Part shown: positions 34,201 to 64,000 of the stretch, in pieces | Layout of the letters: each line of letters begins with the position of its first letter | Numbering within the stretch: the stretch's first letter is position 1 | Assembly: GCF_020740795.1 (NCBI RefSeq) | Contig: NC_067299.1 | Span: 5,750,001-5,814,000 of the forward strand | DNA: 64,000 bases | Origin: Apus apus | Lineage: Eukaryota > Chordata > Aves > Apodiformes > Apodidae | Reading direction: 5' to 3' | The notes under the pieces: generated by a model | Seen by the model: the letters and a program-made list of their open reading frames with translations, nothing else | Databases searched by the model: none | What the model was told of the DNA's origin: nothing | Position numbers and translations under genes: made by a program

Positions 34201-37200
34201 AAAGACTTTCTTTCTGAGGCAAATGAATTCTTCATAAAGGGGGAAATGGTGTGCTGGTTGGTCTCTGTTCATCTGAGGAAGACAAATGATCTCTTTTATT
34301 ACTTAAAAAGCATAACAGTTGAGTGTAGTAGATTTGTGATTTATCTGTAATTAAGAATCCATTTGAGCAGTATATTAATTACAGAGAAGATAATTAATTT
34401 TGCTGAATAGAAAAGCAAAATCAAAGCTGCTTGAATTGGAAGATAATGTAAAATATCTGAGGTTGAGGTTTTGTGTGGCTCTGTAGTGCACACACACTGG
34501 GATGGGACAAGGCTTCAGTGCACATTTGAGCTTTTTAACTTTGAAAAGGTCAGAGAAATAATGTCTGAGGGGGCAGAGACCTCTCCCCCCGGGTGCCAGG
34601 GGCTCCCGTTTCTGGCCTGTGGCAGCAGGTACTGCTCCTTTGCCTGGGTGCTGCAGCAGGACCCTTTGGCCTTCCACCATCACCGAGGGGGGAAAAAAAA
34701 ATGACCCTTCAGAGTTAAACCAGCAAGCAGCCTGCAAGCACCGAGGGGAGCCAGGCTCCCTGTGCTGGCTGAGCCCGGAGCCTCCCAAAGGGCTCTGCCT
34801 CTGGGAACGTCAGCTCTGAGCTTGTATTTACCTGTTTACCTGCCTGCACCCAGGTGTAGCCAGCCCAGCTCCCCGGGCTCTGTAATACAGTGCAGGGCTC
34901 AGCCTGTTCACACCCCATGTTTAACCCAGCCACACGCAGTGAAACCAGACTCCTTCCGCAGAACGTCCGTCCCTCGTCCCCGCGGGACCCAGGCTGGTGT
35001 CTTGCCCATCTCATCTGCACAGGAGCTCTCGTAGCACTCGCACTGAGAAGGCAAGTGGGGACCTTTGCAGAGCAGTGTTGAGCAGCTGATGGGGTTTGCT
35101 GGCTGGACATGGCTGCAGTGGGTGTGCAGGATGGACCTGCTGGTGCCTGCAGCTGGAGAGGCAGCCCTGGTTGCTCCAGCACGGGATATGGAACATTGCC
35201 CGCACTGGCCTGTCATGGTAGGAGGATGGTGGGATGTCAAAGCTCCCAAGATCTTTGTAGACCAGTGAGCCCCCGTGTTGGCTGGTCCCCTGGCTGAATG
35301 GGGGAAGCTGCTGCAAGGCAGCACAGCAGCAGGTGGGGAGGTCACAGCACCCGGAGCTGTGGGAGCAACTGGAGCTGCACTGGAGCAGGCAGGGAGTGAG
35401 GTTTCCTCTGGCTGCTGACAGCACACAGCAGCGTGTTGGTTTAGGACAGTACACTGCTCCAGTGCTGTTCTCTGCTCCGCTGGTCTTTATGACTCACATC
35501 TCTCACCCCATCAAACCTTTCCTCATTTTCACAGGCTTGTGAAGACCTCCTGCAAACACATCATAGCAACCCCACGTCAGCAGGAGATGGGATCAGTGCA
35601 TGCTGCCCGAAACTGCCACACACCTGGCACGGGGACTCCTCCTGCTCCAGGTACCTGCACAACACGGCACAGCAGGGAGCTGGCAACCTCTGCAAACAGC
35701 CCAGCTGCCCAACACAAGCATCTGCTGCATTCCTCTTTGTGTACTCCTCAAACTCTACCACCAGCCCGACCGAATCCTCTCAAAGGCTCCAAGGGGCAGC
35801 CCGTGTTTGCTGTCCGGGGAGGACTGACGGCGCTCTCCCTTTTGACCCGTTGTCGTGCAGGAAGGGACCGCTGGGCCACGGTGTGTGGGGTGCAGGCTCC
35901 ACCAACACGGGGCACAGCCCTGCACTGCTGCTGCTGGTTCTCCTGCTGAAATTTCCAGCAGATCCAGACATCTGGCTGGACTGGCAGAACAAGTCTGGAA
36001 AGCCCACAAGTCTGGAGCCGGGTGCTGTTGCGCAAGTGGGCGGCACGTTTCCCTGCGCGCCAAACGACATTTTTAAAGTTGCTGAAATAGCTCCTCGGTA
36101 TTTCGGTATTCCTGGAGAGGCCGTTCCCCTTGTGGCCAGCAGGACGCCGGCTCCTCCACGGGGATGGCCTGGCCCTTCCTTAGCAATCTGCATACTCAGA
36201 GCTGGCTGGTGCAAGTTGGACTGGCCACAGCTGGGCTGGCACTGGAGCCCTGAGGATGGATGCTGAGCCCTGGCAGTGAGGTCTGCACCACCATGGGCTC
36301 CCATCACACACCTGGGGACAGCACCAGGGTGCCTCTGCCCAGTAGCCAGCACGCAGGGTTTGGCCCTGGATGAGTTTTCCCTGGCTCTGTTCCTCCTCAC
36401 AATTACGTAGGTGATAAGCAGTGAGGAGCCCTGCTCCCCAGGGGTGGCTGCAGTCCCATGCCAAGGGCTCGTGCTCATGCCCTGATAAATCCTTATCACG
36501 GCTCCGGGGCAGGTGTTAACCTGGTTTTGACCCAGGGACTTCACCAGCAGCATCTCCAGTGCTGCAGTGCAAGCAGGAGGTGACTGGGGCATGGGATTTA
36601 CCCATCTGGGCAGGTGTCACCAGGCTGTGTGCCCTCTGGAGGGAGAGAGCCATGACAGCCCTGACCCTGGGTGTTACTCCCTGACCTCAGCAACACTGGG
36701 ATTTGGGGGATTTTTCCTTTGCATCCACGTCTGCACTTCAAATTAAATGCAGTGGTGTCCCCCCTCTGCACTGCAGGAGGCTGCAGTTTATTGCAAACAT
36801 AGTGACTGGCAAAGCCTGGTAGCAGCCTGCAGATCCTTACGGGCAAGGAATTCATCTGTGAGCAGCTCCAAACTGTAAAATAATCACCCAGCCCTGTAAA
36901 ACTGTACTGGTCATAAATGAACTTTGTCATGTTTCTGCTAGTTTCTTTGCTCCGTAACAACTGCATCACAGACAAACACAACATGCCCAACAGCAACGGG
37001 AGAAAAAAACCCTACATCTTCCAGGAGCCTCATTTAACTTTACATCCTATTTCCCAACAACTTAATGAGGCAGCCAGGGCATCTGCAGGAGCAAACACCC
37101 CACCCAGCACTTCTCCAGCACAAGGTGAGGGCTGGGCAGGGACAGCCCCAGGGGCTGCTCAGGGAAGCAGTTTGGGATGGTAGTTCCCCAGGGCAGGAAG

Positions 37201-38880
37201 GTTTCCTCAGCCAGAGGTTAAATCCAAATAAAGGGAATCCTTCTCTGCACAAACACATTACTCTGGGGAGCATCTACAGCATCCCTTAGCAATCCATCAT
37301 CCGTTCTCCCTTCCCATCTTTTGCTGTCCAGGGGTGACAGCACATGACAAGCCATTTGGCAACTTCATAAATTCACACCTCTTGGGTAAATACAATCTGT
37401 TCTTAATCATTTGTTCTATTTGCATGTTTGACATTACTCTGCCTCCTTTATCACACACTCTCCATTCCATGGTAGTCACCTTCTCCACCAGTGTCTGTGG
37501 ATACCTTTTTCTTACCCAGTTTCTTATTTAGCTCAGTCCTCCCTTCCCTCACCGAGGTCCCTCTCTGGTGGGGTGTCATCTCAGAGTCTCCATTCCCCAA
37601 AGTTGTCACTCACCTTCTCTGCAGAGCTTTCTGAAGAGCGGCACTGCTGCCAGACCACTCATCAAACATTTCTTTACCTGTAGTCCTCACACTCCAACCC
37701 CACAACTCTCAGTCTGTCTATCTTAAAGCAGAAATCAAGCCCCAGAAGTTACCACTCCCCTTGGAGCACCAGCTCAGCTGCAGCAGGTTATTCAGTGCCT
37801 CTTTCTTCCCTTTCCTTCCTGCTGGATTACCAGTTCCCCTGCAGAACCAATTCAACCTGATGCTGGATATACATCAGCTGGGAAAAGTTTAGCTCAGTTG
37901 GCTTTTACCAGCCACTCATGGAGCAAAACATAGTTGGTGTAAGTAGAAAACAAGTAATTTCCACTTTGAGGGATGAGGCACTGCTGGGAATACGATATTT
38001 AGGAGCAGATTTTCAAAGGGCTTAGCCTGGCTCTCAGGTGTGTTGGAGTGGATTTGCTGAGCAGGAGGGTGCAAAGGGGATCTCAGGATAAAGCCTGCAT
38101 CTCCTGTCTCCCAGTTTTGCTAAAGCAGAGCATTGCTTCTGAGTCTGCATGGAAGGGACAAAGTGGTCTCCATGCCTCCCATCCTTTTCCAGCTTTGTGT
38201 TTCCAGTTTTTGTCTGGGGTAGCTAAAACTCACAGGGAAGGTTTTTGTCAGAGTGTCCTGCTCTGGCTATAAAGGCGAGGACCAGATCAGTGCTCTGAAA
38301 GCCTTTCCCACATTTGACTTAGTGGAAAAAAAAAATAATTAACAATATGGGTGCCAAACCAAAACCAGATTTTTGAAGGTGATTCAAACCAAAGCCCTGC
38401 ACTGCACCTCGAGGAGGGCCACCCTTTCCTCCTGATGTGCTCTGAGTCACCCTGCTCTGTTAGCTCTTTGCAATCAAAGATCTTCAAAAGCTTTCCAGTG
38501 AGCAGCACACCCTCCTGCTCCCCCTGCTGCTTCATCACCCACAGGCTCAGAGAACGGGTGAGGTTTGGCTTTGTCAGGCACTCAGCTCCTAATTGGTTTG
38601 CTTAACACTCGGCTGCTAAAGGTAGAGAGGATGAGGCATAAACTGGGCTGGACTAAGAGCAACATCATTAGTGCATCATTAGGAGGGTGAGGACGCAGGT
38701 CTCTCAAACTCTTGCTATTTTTGGTGGGTATCTGGGGCTTCATATAAGTACTTGACTCACCACATCCAAGCAGGTAGCAACAGGGACAGCAGGAGGGACG
38801 TGTCCCTGCCTCCCACTGCCTGCCTGACCAACATCACAGCAGATAATGGCTGGGGAATTTAAAGACCACATAGCAGCAAG
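31210..38880. other. DDX52-HNF1B intergenic region
   Basis: No exon chain, known domain, RNA gene or CR1 copy was recognised. Many open frames occur because parts are GC-rich, but their translations are low complexity and unlike known proteins. An AT-rich stretch at 34090-34460 with several TTAATTA/AATTAATT motifs looks like a possible conserved non-coding element. The 38880-40824 part may be HNF1B 3' UTR. Confidence 0.55.
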
Positions 38881-40824
38881 GAGTTAGAAGAAATGGTATT
38901 TAATTATGGTATACATTAAATTAAACGTCATTCTTGAATATTGGTATCCAGCTCATGATGACTTATTCACTGTAGGGCAACTCCTGTAAGTCCCAGCAAG
39001 GGTTAGGGTCGCACTGCACTAGACGTACAAACCCAGAGCAAAAGGGCCTTTCTCATCCCAAACAAAGGATCCAGTGTTTTTCACTTTAGCAGTGGTCATC
39101 TGTCCACAGGCACCTCTACTGCTCTTCACCTGTCTAAACCAATCTCAGCAGTTAGCACACGCTGCAAAGTTTTTAAAAATGTGCACAACTGGGGAGCATC
39201 AGATCCATTTCCAAAGGGGAGCAGGTATGGAGGAGCTTGTGTCACTTGGGAGGGCAGATGATGCCTTTTACAGCTTCAGGAGGTAGGACTTGGACACCCA
39301 AACCCCTTCAGGGCTCTGGAGGATGTGGAGCCTGGTGTCCTCAGTGGGTGCCCAGCTGGGCTGTGCCCTCGCTGCAGAGCTGGGCTTACTCACAAGCTGG
39401 AGATCTTGCTGCAAAGCTTTGCCTCCAAGAGCTGCTGCCAGGTGAAACAAGGCAGGAAGTGAGCAGAGACTGGGGACCAGTGTGTTCCCATCACAGGCCA
39501 GAGCCCATCCATCCTGCTGCAGCCTGGACATGACACCACCAGGAGGAGAGAGGAGAGCACTATGTCTCTTGGTAAGGGTGAAGCCAACAAGGCTCATCCT
39601 CAACCTGCTAATGGTGGAAAATAAGCCACCTCTACTGGCCGTTTAATGGGCAGGAGACAAGGCAGCAACTGGGCACCTGGTCCCTTCTGCATCCCAAGGA
39701 GGGGAGTCTCTGAACCCCAATTTGAGGAAGATCCCAGCAGAATTTCTTGCAGCCTCATTTATCTCTGCAGCAGCAAATGCTACAGGCTCACCTGGAAATG
39801 CCAATGCTGAAGCACTTCCCAGCGGTCTGGGTGTGTTGACCAGCCTGCTGGAGGCTTCCCGAGCCCACAACAGTCCATCTCACAGTCCCCAAAAGCAGAA
39901 GAGTCCCTCGAGATCTCTGTAGTGGCAGTTGTCCCCACATGGATCGTCCAGGTCCTGCCAGGGCTACCTCCAGCTTGCCCTGTGCCTTTCCTTCACATGG
40001 GATGTCACCACGCAGAGGACACACATGTGCCTGTCCTCCTGTGGAGCACAGACTGGGGCTGCCAGACCAGCCCCTTGCATAGGCCCAGCTCTTTCCTCAT
40101 GAATTAACTCATGTAAATGAAGAAGAAACATACAAAACCAAACCCATGCTCAGCTCTGACCTTTACCAAAAAAAAAAAAAAAAAAAAAAAAAGGAGAAAG
40201 AGGAGAGATTTGGGCACAATATATACAGATGGGGAATTGCACTTAATTACAGTAGTTTACAACCATTGGAAAAAATTTACTTCTTTTATATAAATCTCTA
40301 TGTATAGGAGCAGGGAAGGGTGAGGATAGAGCAGACTGTACCTATATTTACAGTTGAATTGGCTCAGTTCAACAGCACATGCAATTCCTCCTTCCAGACT
40401 CCAAGTAACAGACCCAAGTCCCTCTCAGTCCGTTGGGTGGAGGAGTATAACTTAAATATTATCCATCTTCCCCTTCTGCCAGTTCCCAGTACAGCTTGTT
40501 CCTCGGGAGAACCGGCAGCCTCTTGGAAGGCAAATACTTCAGGAAAAAAAAAAAAACCAAACCAAAATAAAATCCCCAAGACTTGTCTTGGAAATACTGC
40601 GTGGAGGGAAGGAGAGGCAGGGTCCCAGGTGGGTGCCATGAATCCGGGCTGGTCTCCAGTGGGGGAGCCTCGAGCCTCTGTCTCCGTTTCGGGTTGACGG
40701 GCTCCTCGTGGCGGCGCTGGGCTTCGCTCCGGCAGTTCCCCGGGCTCGGAATGCGGGTCGCCAGTGGGATGTTGTGGAAAATAAGATCCCGTTGCTATGT
40801 GCAAAAGCAGTGAGGTGTGGAGCA
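38880..40824 (-). other. HNF1B: HNF1B 3' UTR and flank (end uncertain)
   Basis: Sequence after the HNF1B stop. No AATAAA was found on the minus strand here. ATTAAA occurs at 39647-39642 and 38904-38899, so the 3' UTR could be about 1.2 or 1.9 kb. It includes a run of 25 T (sense strand) at 40168-40192. The human 3' UTR is, as I recall, about 1 kb. Confidence 0.45.
40168..40192. repeat. A25 homopolymer
   Basis: Twenty-five consecutive A on the plus strand (T on the HNF1B sense strand). No adjoining retrocopy is recognisable, so it is treated as simple sequence. Confidence 0.95.
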
Positions 40825-62685
<21,861 letters not shown>

Positions 62686-62920
62686 CCTCCCGGGGCCGGC
62701 GGCGGGCCCCGCCGCTGCCTCCCGCCCTCCCTCCGGCCGCTGCCGCTCCGCCCCGGCCGGCGGAGCTGCTGCGGGCCGCGGGCCGCCCTCTAACAAGCCA
62801 TGACCGCCTCCATTAGGCAATATACCTTATGCAAATCAGCTCGGCAGGCCTCTCCTCCGGCCGCCGCCCGGGCCCCCGCCCCGGCCCTTATCGCCCGCCT
62901 TGGGACGGACTTTGCCCGCC
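62686..62920 (-). promoter_or_regulatory. HNF1B: HNF1B promoter and 5' UTR
   Basis: Upstream of the ATG on the minus strand, going away from it: TATATT at 62824-62819, octamer ATTTGCAT at 62836-62829, a GATA-type CGATAAG near 62893-62887, and the HNF4/DR1-like CGGGCAAAGTCCG at 62918-62906. From memory, mammalian vHNF1 promoters depend on a DR1 site (COUP-TF/HNF4) and an octamer, so the arrangement fits. The transcription start is not determined. Confidence 0.72.
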
Positions 62921-62949
62921 ACCGGCGGGAGGCCCCGGAGGAGCGGGCG

Positions 62950-64000
62950 GAGCGGCGGGGGCAGCGACGGGACGGGACGGGACGGCGGCACCGAGCGCTG
63001 AAGCCCTGGTTGCTGTCGGGGGGCTGGTGCGCAGCGCCGGTGCCGGCACCCCGGGGCTGGGGATGCGATCAGCCCCTCCAGCACCGCAGGCACACCCCGC
63101 TGCTCCAGGGCACCCCTCTTCCCGCACCCCTGGGGCCAGGCAGCAACTCCACAGGGGGTTTGGTTCCCTCGGGGGCTGTGCCCCACACTGAAAGGAGGCC
63201 AAGCTATGAAAACTCCCCCCCCAAGTCCCACAGGGGAGTTTTCTCCCCCCAGCATTCCCCACCGTGCAGGGTCCTGCTGCCCAAGCCCTGGCACAGAGCA
63301 GGTACAGGCTGTGAGGGTTCCCCAAGGCAGGGGGCTGAAATGAGGGTCTCGGCCCCCACTGTGGGGCAGTTCTGGGGACAGGCTCAGCACAGGCTCACTG
63401 TAACTCAGCCGTGCACGGCATGGAAAGGCTTCTCAGCCAGCTAGCAAAGGGGACAGGGGTGCTCAGGGGACACAAAGTCCCTGCTGAACCCTGGCAGGAG
63501 TGGGAGCAGGGAACAGGGTTGGAAGCTAACAGAAGAGGAGATCCAAGGCGGGCTCTAGGAGCGAGTGTAAACTACCTTACCTGACACTTTAAATACACTG
63601 ACTTCCCCCCCCCCAAATTAATAAGTTCATTTAAATCAAAGCAGGCATGAGAAGAGACACCAGCACACCCAGAGCTGGCTGGGACCCTGCAGAGAGGAAA
63701 GGGCAGGTGTCCCAAATCTCCGGTCATGACCCCTCCAGTCTCCCAGAGCACTTTCAGTTTGGTAGTGCAGTTCTCTGCTGCTTTCAGCTGGTACCTGGAC
63801 CTCAGCCCTGGCAGAAGACAATGGCTTTAAACCCAGAGTTTCCAGCTCAGGTTTGCCCTTTTACAGGGTACCCAAAGTTGTAGCTGCCTGCCCATCTCAA
63901 AAGCCCCCAGAAAACCCTGCAGCCACGCCAGACCCCAAGTGCTTCAGAGCCCCACGGGAGCCCAGCTGTGGGTCTCTGCCACTGCTGGCCATGGGTCCTC
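62950..64000. other. Upstream flank of HNF1B
   Basis: GC-rich to about 63060 (tail of the CpG island), then mixed composition with a C11 run near 63606. No exon, RNA gene or CR1 copy recognised. Open frames here have no family resemblance. Confidence 0.5.

Noticed and set aside
35780-36592. Minus-strand open frame of about 270 codons in the intergenic region
   Set aside because: Low complexity, no domain, no splice partners, and similar-length frames occur on the opposite strand.
62790-62813. Seven-codon upstream ORF (MEAVMAC) before HNF1B
   Set aside because: If the TATATT at 62819 is used, transcription would start downstream of this ATG, so it may not be in the mRNA. Not supported enough to list.
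62686-62820. N-terminal extension of HNF1B reading upstream of MVSQLSALQ
   Set aside because: It starts at a TTG, not an ATG. The conserved vertebrate start is the ATG at 62685.

Overview
The window is avian nuclear DNA. It has spliced vertebrate genes with GT-AG introns, CpG-rich promoters and five fragments of CR1, the LINE family typical of bird genomes. No bacterial, phage or CRISPR structure is present. The species cannot be named from the sequence. All three genes lie head to tail on the minus strand, in the order HNF1B > DDX52 > SYNRG along transcription. This is the same order I recall for human 17q12 and the matching chicken chromosome 19 block.

Positions 1-21282 hold the 5' two thirds of SYNRG (gamma-synergin, an AP-1/clathrin accessory protein): 15 coding exons, 966 codons, with the 3' end outside the window. 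A 1.4-2 kb gap follows, containing the SYNRG CpG promoter, a 41-42 bp minisatellite just inside SYNRG intron 1, and the 3' UTR of DDX52. DDX52 (DEAD/DESD-box RNA helicase of ribosome biogenesis, the ROK1 homologue) is complete at 23294-30973 in 15 exons, 620 aa. A spacer of about 9 kb (31 to about 40 kb) shows no convincing gene. HNF1B (POU-homeodomain transcription factor) is complete at 40825-62685 in 9 exons, 557 aa, with its promoter at 62686-62920.

Exon phases were checked by hand: every exon joins its neighbour in frame, every chosen boundary is GT-AG, and the summed lengths give 621 codons (DDX52) and 558 codons (HNF1B) including stops. The left half is AT-rich and the HNF1B half GC-rich. 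The three genes are not a pathway: SYNRG works in vesicle traffic, DDX52 in the nucleolus, HNF1B in the nucleus.

I found no unknown protein system. The points most worth checking are regulatory: a possible retinoic-acid/MAF enhancer in HNF1B intron 4 (DR5-like element, half MARE, 17-bp palindrome); the HNF1B promoter (HNF4/DR1-like site plus octamer); duplicated 3' splice sites in HNF1B exon 3; CR1 copies within about 15 nt of two 5' splice sites and about 35 nt from one 3' splice site; and a helically phased ACGTG minisatellite.
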